Below, one piece after another: positions 1 to 5,937 of a DNA stretch of 7,194 nucleotides. The notes beneath the pieces are model-generated. The model made no database searches. It saw nothing but the letters and a program-made list of their open reading frames with translations, and was not told the origin of the DNA. The translations under genes and the position numbers were made by a program. The DNA is from CBW1002 sp046081905 (GTDB taxonomy: Bacteria; Cyanobacteriota; Cyanobacteriia; PCC-6307; Cyanobiaceae): the NCBI GenBank assembly GCA_046081905.1, contig JBJTWS010000029.1, positions 1 through 7,194 of the forward strand. The letters are read 5' to 3'. Within the stretch, counting starts at the first letter, position 1. Each line of letters opens with the position of its first letter.

Positions 1-776
1 AGCGTTACAACGCCACGGTGCTGGCCCTGCGCCGCGGCAACGCCGTGCTGCGGGAACGCCTGGGCAAGGCCATGCTGCGGGAAGGGGATGTGCTGCTGAT
101 CCAGGGGCCCAAGGACGCGATCCGCGGCCTGCAGGCCAACAACGACCTGGTGGTGCTGGAACAGCTGGAAGATGACCTGCCCACGGTGAGCCGCAAGCGG
201 CTGGCCCTGGCGATCGCCGTGCTGGCGATCCTGTTGCCGGGGCTGGGGCTAATTCCGCTGGTGGCCTCGGTGCTGCTGGCCACCGTGGCCATGGTGGCCA
301 CCGGCTGCCTGCGCAGCGGCGAATTGCAGCGCTCGATCCGGCTCGATGTGATCCTGCTGCTGGGCTCCCTGGGCAGTTTCAGCGTGGCCCTGGAAAAAAC
401 CGGCCTGGCGGCAGCGATTGCCAAGGGGCTGCTCAGCGGCCTGCACCACTGGCCGCTCTACTGGGCCCTGCTGGTGGTGTTCCTGTTCAGCACCCTGCTC
501 ACGGAGGTGATGAGCAACGCCGCCACCGTGGCGCTGCTGATCCCGATCGCCGGCCAGCTGGCCGCCGGCCTGGGGCAGCCACCGCTGGCCTTCCTCTACA
601 CCGTGCTGTTCGGCGCCAGCCAGAGCTTCCTGAGCCCGGTGGGCTACCAGACCAACCTGATGGTGTTCGGCCCAGGCCGCTACCGCTTCCTCGACGTGGC
701 CCGCTACGGCGTGCCCCTCACCCTCACCATGACCCTGCTCGTGCCCTGGCTGGTCTGCCGCCAGTTCGGACTCTGA
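1..776 (+). CDS. SLC13/DASS-family permease with RCK_C (TrkA-C) domain, C-terminal part
   Basis: This is the 3' part of a sodium-coupled anion (sulfate or dicarboxylate type) transporter of the inner membrane; its start lies upstream of the window. The first full codon is at base 3, leaving 257 visible residues. Residues 1-55 resemble the end of an RCK_C (TrkA-C) ligand-binding domain, which in this subfamily sits in a cytoplasmic insert between the two membrane halves. The rest is strongly hydrophobic, with several membrane spans from about residue 66 onward. A helix-breaking SNAATVALLIPI segment at 171-182 corresponds to the second SNT-like substrate/Na+ motif of the family, and SFLSPVGYQTN at 208-218 is the conserved motif before the last span. 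The substrate cannot be read from this half: sulfate is likely by analogy with cyanobacterial and algal relatives, but that is inference. The next gene starts 62 nt downstream on the same strand. Confidence 0.88.
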   Translation, partial: RYNATVLALRRGNAVLRERLGKAMLREGDVLLIQGPKDAIRGLQANNDLVVLEQLEDDLPTVSRKRLALAIAVLAILLPGLGLIPLVASVLLATVAMVATGCLRSGELQRSIRLDVILLLGSLGSFSVALEKTGLAAAIAKGLLSGLHHWPLYWALLVVFLFSTLLTEVMSNAATVALLIPIAGQLAAGLGQPPLAFLYTVLFGASQSFLSPVGYQTNLMVFGPGRYRFLDVARYGVPLTLTMTLLVPWLVCRQFGL

Positions 777-787
777 GCAGTTCCGCC

Positions 788-813
788 CCAGCCGTGCCAC
801 GATCAGCGGCTGG
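788..813 (+). terminator. Stem-loop after the SLC13 gene, weak terminator candidate
   Basis: A perfect 7-bp inverted repeat, CCAGCCG at 788-794 and CGGCTGG at 807-813, encloses a 12-nt loop. It begins 11 nt after the permease stop codon and ends 25 nt before the peroxiredoxin ATG. The sequence that follows (TCTCTCCCTG) is pyrimidine-rich but is not a true T-run. It could attenuate transcription, protect a 3' end or be chance in GC-rich DNA. Confidence 0.3.
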
Positions 814-838
814 TCTCTCCCTGACCCTCTTTCAAGCC

Positions 839-1474
839 ATGGCACTCCAGCTCGGCGACACCGTTCCCGACTTCACCCAGGATTCCCAGCTGGGACCGAT
901 CAACCTCTACGACTTCGCCGGCGACAGCTGGGTGGTGCTCTTCTCCCACCCCGCCGACTACACCCCGGTCTGCACCACCGAACTCGGCGAGGTGTCCCGC
1001 CTGCGTCCCGAATGGGACAAGCGCAATGTCAAGACCATCGCCCTGAGCGTAGACTCCGCCGAGAGCCACAAGGGCTGGATCAGCGACATCGTCGAGACGC
1101 AGCACACCACGGTCGACTATCCGATCCTCGCGGATGCCGACAAGAAGGTGAGTGATCTCTACGGGATGATCCACCCGAACTCGCTCAGCAACCTCACGGT
1201 GCGCTCGGTGTTCATCATCGATCCGAGCAAGAAGCTGCGTCTGCAGATCACCTACCCCGCCAGCACCGGCCGCAATTTCGGTGAAATCCTCCGGGTGATC
1301 GATTCCCTGCAGCTCACCGATCACCACTCCGTGGCCACGCCGGTGAACTGGAAGGATGGCGAGGATTGCGTGGTAGTGCCCTCGATCCCCACCGACGAGG
1401 CCCGCACGCGCTTCCCCAAGGGCGTGACTGAAATCAAGCCCTACCTGCGCATGACCCCGCAGCCGAACAAGTGA
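839..1474 (+). CDS. 1-Cys peroxiredoxin, Prx6 subfamily
   Basis: This is a cytoplasmic thiol peroxidase of 211 residues that reduces hydrogen peroxide and alkyl hydroperoxides. The PxxxTxxC active site is visible as PADYTPVC (38-45), giving peroxidatic Cys45 with supporting Thr42. Arg122, in VRSVFIID, fits the conserved active-site arginine. The C-terminal arm, from VNWKDGEDC at 169-177 to the PKGVTEIKPYLRMTPQP ending, is the long Prx6-type extension; typical 2-Cys AhpC proteins lack it. The ATG at 839 was chosen because MALQLGDTVPDF matches the usual family beginning. An in-frame GTG at 794 would add 15 unrelated residues and place the start inside a hairpin. No Shine-Dalgarno site is visible. 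Cys177 is the only other cysteine in the chain and is not at the usual 2-Cys resolving position. The ktrB gene follows after 32 nt, so co-transcription is plausible. Confidence 0.93.
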   Translation: MALQLGDTVPDFTQDSQLGPINLYDFAGDSWVVLFSHPADYTPVCTTELGEVSRLRPEWDKRNVKTIALSVDSAESHKGWISDIVETQHTTVDYPILADADKKVSDLYGMIHPNSLSNLTVRSVFIIDPSKKLRLQITYPASTGRNFGEILRVIDSLQLTDHHSVATPVNWKDGEDCVVVPSIPTDEARTRFPKGVTEIKPYLRMTPQPNK

Positions 1475-1506
1475 CGACCGCCTGAGCCAGGACCACCGCG
1501 ACGGCC

Positions 1507-2913
1507 ATGGTGCCCCCTTCGCCCCGTCCCCACGGCCATCGCCACCACTGGCACCAGCGGTTGAGCGTGCCGCAGTTCACGGCGATCACCGGCCTTCTGG
1601 TGATCGCCTGCGGCACCTTCATCCTGGCGTCCCCGCTCTGCTCCTCCGACAGCGTGGGGCTGTGGGAGGCCCTGTTCACCGTGACCTCCGCGATCACGGT
1701 GACGGGGCTTTCGATCATCGACGTGGGCACCGAACTCACCCCGATCGGCCAGGGGGCCCTGGCGGCGCTGATCATCACCGGCGGCCTCGGGCTGATGGCG
1801 ATCACCACCTTCCTGCAGGGGTTCGTACAGGGCCACTCCGGTCTGCGGCACCGGCTCGACAAGGGGCGGGCCCTCGATGAGTTCGGCGTGGGGGGCATCG
1901 GGCCCACCTTCAAATCGATCCTGGTCACGGCCAGCTGCGTGATGGGGGTGGGCACCCTGATCCTCTACAGCTTCGGATTCACCGACATCCCGAACCACGG
2001 CGAACGGCTGTGGGCCTCGATGTTCCACTGCATCAGCGCCTACAACAACGCGGGCTTCGGCCTGTGGAGCGACAATCTGGTGCAGTACCGGAGCAATCCG
2101 GTGGTGAATCTGGTGATCGGCTCGATGATCGTGATCGGGGGCATCGGCTGGCGGGTCACCAACGACATCTGGAGCAACCGTCGCCGTCTGCGGAAGGTGC
2201 ATCGCCTGAGCATGCACACCCGCCTGGTCCTGCGCAGCACGATCGGACTGATCCTGCTGGGGGCGGTGGGACTGCTCTGCACCGAGCACTTCGACAGCGA
2301 GGGGTTGCTGGTGCAGAAACTTGATATTCTCGACAAGCTACAGGTGACGCTGTTCCAGTCAATCACCACCCGCACCGCCGGCTTCAACACGATTCCCCTG
2401 TCCACCGAGACCCTCTCGGATGCGGGCCTGCTGCTGATGATCAGCCTGATGTTCATCGGCGCCAGCCCCGGCGGCACCGGTGGCGGCATCAAGACCACCA
2501 CCTTCGCGGCCCTCGTGGCCGCCACGCGCTCCACCCTGCGGGGGGAAGACGATGTGGTGGTGCTCAACCGCGAGATCCACGCCCGAGTGGTGCAGCGCGC
2601 CGTGGGGGTGACCCTGGCCTCGATGCTCTTCGTGGTGGGCATGGCCCTGCTGCTGGCCCTCGACAACACCGGAGGCAGGACGGCCTCCACCGAATCATTC
2701 ACCTTTCTCGAAAAGCTGTTCACCTGCGTGTCTGCCTTTGGCACCGTGGGCCTGGATGTGGGCGTGACGGCCCAGCTCGATCGCTGGGGCCAGGCGGTGC
2801 TGATGGTGGGCATGTATGTCGGTCGGCTGGGGATCCTGCTGCTGCTCTCGGCCCTCTACGGCAGCCGGCCACAGAATCGGGTGGGGTATCCCCGCGAAGA
2901 GCTCTATCTCTGA
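1507..2913 (+). CDS. ktrB: Potassium-translocating subunit KtrB (TrkH/KtrB superfamily)
   Basis: This is an inner-membrane K+ transporter subunit, probably Na+-dependent as in other cyanobacterial Ktr systems, with 468 residues of the usual fourfold M1-P-M2 design. All four selectivity-filter loops are visible: TVTGL (64-68), NNAGF (180-184), TRTAGF (288-293) and GTVGL (412-416), with filter glycines G67, G183, G292 and G415. The glycine-rich intramembrane gate loop of the third repeat, GASPGGTGGGIKTTTF at 318-333, is intact. The size and the ending YPREELYL fit KtrB, which lacks the two additional N-terminal helices of TrkH. The N-terminus has a short histidine-rich stretch, HGHRHHWHQ at 9-17. 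The ATG at 1507 is the first start in the frame; no Shine-Dalgarno site precedes it. The regulatory partner is encoded 121 nt downstream, which supports the assignment. Confidence 0.93.
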   Translation: MVPPSPRPHGHRHHWHQRLSVPQFTAITGLLVIACGTFILASPLCSSDSVGLWEALFTVTSAITVTGLSIIDVGTELTPIGQGALAALIITGGLGLMAITTFLQGFVQGHSGLRHRLDKGRALDEFGVGGIGPTFKSILVTASCVMGVGTLILYSFGFTDIPNHGERLWASMFHCISAYNNAGFGLWSDNLVQYRSNPVVNLVIGSMIVIGGIGWRVTNDIWSNRRRLRKVHRLSMHTRLVLRSTIGLILLGAVGLLCTEHFDSEGLLVQKLDILDKLQVTLFQSITTRTAGFNTIPLSTETLSDAGLLLMISLMFIGASPGGTGGGIKTTTFAALVAATRSTLRGEDDVVVLNREIHARVVQRAVGVTLASMLFVVGMALLLALDNTGGRTASTESFTFLEKLFTCVSAFGTVGLDVGVTAQLDRWGQAVLMVGMYVGRLGILLLLSALYGSRPQNRVGYPREELYL

Positions 2914-2975
2914 ATATCCCCGCCCACTCCCGGAACCCGTTCGATCACCCCAACGGCAGCGGATCCGTCCGACCG

Positions 2976-3023
2976 CACCCCCCCTTCCCCTCACACCGTT
3001 CTTCTCCTTCCTCCCTCCCCAAC
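2976..3023 (+). other. Nearly G-free, C-rich pyrimidine tract before ktrA
   Basis: This 48-nt stretch of the ktrB-ktrA gap contains a single G (2998) and about 30 C residues, ending 11 nt before the ktrA ATG. The surrounding DNA is G-rich, so the strand asymmetry stands out. C-rich, G-poor, unstructured RNA is the kind of sequence bound by Rho in other bacteria or by ribosomal protein S1. Either role here is inference, and many cyanobacteria lack a rho gene. Confidence 0.35.
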
Positions 3024-3034
3024 GACGCACGGGC

Positions 3035-3739
3035 ATGAACCAGTGGTGGCAATGGCACGACGACAACGGCCAGCTTGACGACAGCTTCGCGGTGATCGGT
3101 GTGGGCCGCTTCGGCGGGGCCGTGTGCCGCGCCCTCGCCCGATCCGGCGCCGATGTGCTGGCGATCGACAGCAGCCAGCGGGCCATCGATGAGCTGCGCC
3201 AGGTGGACCCCGGCATCGAAGGCCGGGTGGTGGACTGCACCGATGAGGAGGCCCTGCGGGCCTCGGGCGTGCTCGATCTGGCCACGGTGGTGGTTGCGAT
3301 CAGCGAGCCGCTCGAGGTGAGCATCACCGCCACCCTGATCGCCAAGGACAGCAGCGGCAGCCGCGTGCGGCAGGTGATCGCCCGGGCCACCACGGATCTG
3401 CACGAGAAGATGCTGCGGCGGGTGGGGGCCGACCGGGTGGTGTTTCCCTCCAAGATGCAGGGGGAGCGCCTCGGGCTCGAACTGGTGCGTCCGAACCTGC
3501 TGGAGCGCCTCCGCCTCGACGACCGCAACAGCATCGAGGAGATCAAGGTGCCGAAGGCGTTCGTGGGCCACTCCCTGCGGGAGATCAACCTGCGCAAGAA
3601 CTACAACGTCAGTGTTCTGGCGGCCGGCCCCCAGAACCAGCTCACGGTGAATCCCCCCGCCTCCCACGTGCTCAACGAGGGGGAGCTGCTGGTGGTGATG
3701 GGCACCGGTCAGGCGCTCGAAGCGCTGCCGAGCACCTGA
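3035..3739 (+). CDS. ktrA: Ktr potassium transporter regulatory subunit KtrA (RCK protein)
   Basis: This is the cytoplasmic gating ring subunit that assembles on KtrB and controls K+ uptake according to bound nucleotide. It has 234 residues. The RCK_N Rossmann domain spans about 17-140, with the nucleotide loop GVGRFG at 22-27, acidic residue D45 at the end of the second strand (VLAID) and VVDCTD at 65-70. The RCK_C domain covers about 165-230, from IEEIKVPKAFVGHSL to the ELLVVMGTG strand; in other bacteria this domain can bind c-di-AMP. The ATG at 3035 was chosen because MNQWWQWHDD leads directly into the Rossmann fold. The frame is open back to 2816, but that stretch overlaps ktrB and reads as a low-complexity proline-rich sequence. 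The N-terminus is tryptophan-rich (W4, W5, W7). Gene order with ktrB is as expected, and anmK follows after 4 nt. A KtrE-like third component is not in view. Confidence 0.92.
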   Translation: MNQWWQWHDDNGQLDDSFAVIGVGRFGGAVCRALARSGADVLAIDSSQRAIDELRQVDPGIEGRVVDCTDEEALRASGVLDLATVVVAISEPLEVSITATLIAKDSSGSRVRQVIARATTDLHEKMLRRVGADRVVFPSKMQGERLGLELVRPNLLERLRLDDRNSIEEIKVPKAFVGHSLREINLRKNYNVSVLAAGPQNQLTVNPPASHVLNEGELLVVMGTGQALEALPST

Positions 3740-3743
3740 GCCG

Positions 3744-4898
3744 ATGCGGGTGCTCGGCCTGATGAGCGGCACCAGCGCCGACGGCGTGGACGCTGTGCTG
3801 GTCCGCTTCGACGGCCCTCCGGAGCGTCCCCGCTGGCAACTGCTGGGCCGGGCCTCGCTGCACTACCCCGAGACGCTGCGCCACCGGCTGGTGGCAGTGG
3901 GCCAGGGCATGGCCCTCACCGCCGCCGAACTGCTGGATCTAGGGGAGGCGGTGACCCTGGTGCAGGCCGAAGCGGCCCGCCGGGCCGATCCGCAGGCCAC
4001 CGCCGAGCTGGTGGGCTGCCATGGGCAGACCCTCTGGCACCGTCCACCGGAGAAAGGGCGCTGGGGCGCCAGCTGGCAGCTGCTGCAGGCTCCCCTGCTG
4101 GCCAACCTGCTGGGCAGGCCCGTGGTGCACGACTTCCGGGCCGCGGACCTGGCCCTCGGGGGGCAGGGCGCCCCCCTGGTGCCCCCCTGCGATGCCGCGT
4201 TGCTGGGGGGCACCGGGGGATGGCGGGCCCTGCTCAACCTGGGCGGCATCGCCAACCTCACCCTGCTGCCGCCGGGCTCGGGTCCCGACCGCCGCGCGCC
4301 GGTGCAGGGCTGGGACTGCGGCCCCGCCAACACCCTGCTCGACCTGGCGGTGCAGCAGTTCAGCCAGGGGCACCTGAGCTTCGATGCGGACGGGGCCTGG
4401 GCTGCCCGAGGGGAAGTGCAGGAGGCCGTGCTGGCCCGCTGGCTGGAGGAGCCCTACCTGCGCCAGCCCCCGCCCAAGTCCACCGGGCGGGAGCTGTTCG
4501 GCCGGCAGGATCTGCGCCGCCGTCTCGCGGATCTGGCTTCCGCCGCCGGCCACGCCGATCCGGATCCAGCCGACAGCCTGGCCACCCTCACGGCCTTCAG
4601 TGCCGCCGCCGTGGCCCAGGACCTTGAGCGCGGTCCCCGACCGATCGAACTGCTGGTGGCCGGGGGTGGCTGCCGCAACGCCACCCTGCTGCGGGAGCTG
4701 CGCCGGCGCTGCCGCGGCTGCTGCGTGCGGCCCCTCCAGGAGCTGGGGATCGGCGATCTGGAACGGGAGGCGCTGGCCTTCGCGCTGCTGGCCTGGTGGC
4801 ACCGGCGGGGGCACCCCGGCTCGATGCCCTCGGTCACCGGGGCGCGCTGCGCCGCCGTGCTGGGGGTCTGCGTCCACCCGCCCGCCACCGGCCGCTGA
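3744..4898 (+). CDS. anmK: Anhydro-N-acetylmuramic acid kinase
   Basis: AnmK cleaves the 1,6-anhydro ring of anhydro-N-acetylmuramic acid and phosphorylates it to MurNAc-6-phosphate, recycling peptidoglycan in the cytoplasm. The 384 residues match the family length. Visible motifs in order are GLMSGTSADGVDA (5-17, ATP phosphate loop), GCHGQTLWH (91-99), DFRAADLALGGQGAPLVP (130-147), NLGGIANLTLL (165-175), GWDCGPANTLLD (189-200), STGRELFG (246-253), TLTAFSAAAVA (281-291), VAGGGCRN (305-312) and SVTGA near the end. D191 lies where the catalytic aspartate is expected. The surrounding D-C-G-P-A-N differs from the common D-T-G-P-G-N. The start codon lies 4 nt after the ktrA stop, which strongly suggests translation from one transcript with ktrA. 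The whole ASKHA-type fold appears complete, so I expect an active enzyme. Confidence 0.93.
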   Translation: MRVLGLMSGTSADGVDAVLVRFDGPPERPRWQLLGRASLHYPETLRHRLVAVGQGMALTAAELLDLGEAVTLVQAEAARRADPQATAELVGCHGQTLWHRPPEKGRWGASWQLLQAPLLANLLGRPVVHDFRAADLALGGQGAPLVPPCDAALLGGTGGWRALLNLGGIANLTLLPPGSGPDRRAPVQGWDCGPANTLLDLAVQQFSQGHLSFDADGAWAARGEVQEAVLARWLEEPYLRQPPPKSTGRELFGRQDLRRRLADLASAAGHADPDPADSLATLTAFSAAAVAQDLERGPRPIELLVAGGGCRNATLLRELRRRCRGCCVRPLQELGIGDLEREALAFALLAWWHRRGHPGSMPSVTGARCAAVLGVCVHPPATGR

Positions 4899-4917
4899 GG
4901 CCCGGCGCCAAGGGCCT
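4898..4917. terminator. Small hairpin between convergent anmK and the RHH gene
   Basis: AGGCCC at 4898-4903 pairs with GGGCCT at 4912-4917 around an 8-nt loop. It sits exactly at the anmK stop codon and 9 nt from the stop of the convergent minus-strand gene, so it could serve as a bidirectional 3' structure. No T-run follows on either strand, which argues against a classical intrinsic terminator. Confidence 0.25.
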
Positions 4918-4925
4918 GGCCGGCG

Positions 4926-5282
4926 TCAGTCGCGGCCGCGGCGCAGCCGCAACCGCGGCGGGGCACCCTGCAGGCGCGGCCCCGAACGCCTGCCCTGTTG
5001 CTCGAGCGCGGCGCGGAAGCGATCGGTGACATGCGGCAGGGGGGCATCCGGCCGGGGAGCACCGGCGGCCGGGGCTTGGGCGGCGGCCTCGAGCCGCTCC
5101 ACGCCCTGCTGGATCAGCACCCGCGCCATGTTGCTGACGCTGCGGGAATCCCGTTCGGCCAGGGCGGTGAGCCGTTCGCAGAGATCCTCCGGCAGCACCA
5201 CCTGGATGCGCGGCGACTTGGCGCGCCCACTGGAGGAAGTCTGGCGCGTGGGCAAGGCGAACCAGGAGGCACCGGGCCCCAC
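4926..5282 (-). CDS. Ribbon-helix-helix (CopG/MetJ/Arc-type) DNA-binding protein
   Basis: This is a probable transcription factor of 118 residues. The core at about 24-64 has the RHH layout: a short strand PRIQVVL (24-30), helix A (PEDLCERLTALAERD), a tight turn, and helix B (SVSNMARVLIQQGVERL). In this family two chains pair to form the strand that enters the DNA major groove; R25 and Q27 would be the outward base contacts. An Ala/Pro-rich linker follows, and the tail is very arginine-rich (about 98-118), perhaps adding non-specific DNA affinity. GTG at 5282 is the first possible start; a TTG at 5255 would shorten the poorly conserved N-terminus by nine residues and keep the RHH core. The gene is convergent with anmK and divergent from the gene at 5320, with a 37-bp gap. 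Its target is unknown; self-control and control of the divergent neighbour are inferred from layout only. Confidence 0.78.
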   Translation of the reverse strand: MGPGASWFALPTRQTSSSGRAKSPRIQVVLPEDLCERLTALAERDSRSVSNMARVLIQQGVERLEAAAQAPAAGAPRPDAPLPHVTDRFRAALEQQGRRSGPRLQGAPPRLRLRRGRD

Positions 5283-5305
5283 CAGTGTACGAAGTCACCC
5301 CTGGG

Positions 5306-5311
5306 TAGTAT
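5306..5311 (+). promoter_or_regulatory. Possible -10 element in the 37-bp divergent gap
   Basis: TAGTAT matches four of six positions of the TATAAT -10 consensus and lies in the only AT-richer patch between the RHH gene and the divergent gene. No -35 match is seen at normal spacing. If real, transcription would begin near 5318, making the ATG at 5320 almost leaderless or giving about 29 nt of leader to the ATG at 5347. Confidence 0.22.
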
Positions 5312-5319
5312 CCACGCCT

Positions 5320-5658
5320 ATGCTGAACCCCGATCCGGCCCCGGCCATGGCCCCCCGATCCCCCGGCCCCTCCCGCAGGAAACGCCCCGACACCGTGGCG
5401 GCCACGGCCCCCAGTGCCGCCATTCCCGAGGCCAGCAGCGACGTGCTGGTGTCGGCGGTGCTCAGCCCCTACCTGCTCACCCACCTGCACCACGTGCTGC
5501 AGCGGGCCGAGTTCGGCGCCCGCCAGGAGGGCCAGCAGACCCTGGCCGCCAACTACGCCCGGTTGCGCCAGGTGCTCTGCCAGGAGGCCCGCAGCCTCGA
5601 GAACGGCCTCGAGGCCGACGCCGCTTCCCTACGGAACACGAACAAGCCGGCTCCCTGA
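5320..5658 (+). CDS. Unrecognised small hypothetical protein, helical
   Basis: I do not recognise this 112-residue protein. Residues 1-40 are rich in Pro, Ala, Arg and Ser and look disordered. Residues 41-100 look like a compact helical domain: DVLVSAVLSPYLLTHLHHVL (41-60), then QRAEFGARQEGQQTLAANY (61-79) and RLRQVLCQEARSLENGLEA (81-99). The SPYLLTHLHHVL segment is amphipathic rather than membrane-spanning. The frame stays open far upstream on the plus strand only because of high GC. The ATG at 5320 is the first after the RHH gene's start region; an in-frame ATG at 5347 would drop nine Pro-rich residues and is nearly as good. It diverges from the ribbon-helix-helix gene across 37 bp, so the two may share an operator. 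It could be a regulator's partner or an unrelated housekeeping protein; nothing decides this. Confidence 0.6.
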   Translation: MLNPDPAPAMAPRSPGPSRRKRPDTVAATAPSAAIPEASSDVLVSAVLSPYLLTHLHHVLQRAEFGARQEGQQTLAANYARLRQVLCQEARSLENGLEADAASLRNTNKPAP

Positions 5659-5681
5659 TGGCGCAGACGCGCCGGCCTGCA

Positions 5682-5687
5682 TAGGGT
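5682..5687 (+). promoter_or_regulatory. Possible -10 element before the Nif11-like gene
   Basis: TAGGGT fits the loose TANNNT pattern and lies 22 nt before the ATG at 5710, within a 51-nt gap after the preceding stop codon. No convincing -35 accompanies it. Expression by readthrough from the upstream gene is equally possible. Confidence 0.15.
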
Positions 5688-5709
5688 CGATGCAGCGCTG
5701 GCCAGAGGG

Positions 5710-5937
5710 ATGAGCAACGCAGCCGAGCTCTACGGGCGCATCAGCGCCAACCCGGAGCTCACCCAGGAGCTGTTCCGCCAGGCCCTGCAGGATCCCTCCG
5801 GGGCGCTGCGCCGGATCGTGGCCCTCGGGGACGCCGAGGGGCTGCCGGTCACGGCCGAGGAGGTGAAGGCCCACATCGCCAGCCTCGACGACAGCGAAAC
5901 CAAGCAATGGCTGCTCAAGGCCCGGGGGGGACTCTGA
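5710..5937 (+). CDS. Small Nif11-like domain protein ending in Gly-Gly-Leu
   Basis: This 75-residue acidic, helical protein resembles the Nif11 leader-peptide domain, a family widespread in cyanobacteria and used there as leaders of ribosomal peptides. The pattern is an N-terminal helix with NPELTQELFRQALQDP (14-29), a central helix, then GLPVTAEEVKAHIASLDDSE (44-63), corresponding to the usual G-F/L-x-V-T/S-A-E-E-hydrophobic segment followed by LSDEEL. It ends KARGGL (70-75). The Gly-Gly at 73-74 sits where leaders are normally cut, but only one residue follows, so there is no core peptide. No modifying enzyme or exporter is nearby. A GAGG run lies directly against the ATG, too close for normal Shine-Dalgarno use. 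The 3' end overlaps the convergent gene by 23 bp. The family match is by eye; an unrelated small helical protein remains possible. Confidence 0.65.
   Translation: MSNAAELYGRISANPELTQELFRQALQDPSGALRRIVALGDAEGLPVTAEEVKAHIASLDDSETKQWLLKARGGL

Noticed and set aside
209..218. A HIP1 palindrome (GGCGATCGCC)
   Set aside because: It is real in the sequence, but it is the only exact copy I found, and about one by chance is unsurprising in 7.2 kb this GC-rich. It is not evidence of HIP1 enrichment.
2816..3034. Upstream extension of the ktrA frame
   Set aside because: It overlaps the end of ktrB and crosses the pyrimidine tract as Pro/Leu/Ser repeats. KtrA proteins start shortly before the GxGxxG loop, as with the ATG at 3035.
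2695..3772. Minus-strand frames of 275-300 codons opposite ktrA
   Set aside because: They are antisense to a clear RCK protein and give low-complexity Arg/Ser- or His-rich translations.
3939..4877. Minus-strand 312-codon frame opposite anmK
   Set aside because: It is antisense to a complete AnmK with all family motifs; the product is Gly/Gln/Pro-rich without a fold signature.
4936..4958. Two CCGCGG sites 11 nt apart as a possible repeat or operator
   Set aside because: They fall in the Arg-rich tail-coding part of the RHH gene, where GC-rich arginine codons produce such strings.
4384..5319. Long upstream extension of the frame that encodes the 5320-5658 protein
   Set aside because: It overlaps anmK in another frame and crosses the RHH gene antisense, and it reads as Pro/Arg/Ala-rich low-complexity sequence. 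Only the last 112 codons look like protein.
4926..5658. Toxin-antitoxin pair
   Set aside because: RHH antitoxins are normally co-directional with and adjacent to their toxin. Here the genes are divergent and the neighbour matches no toxin family I can recognise.
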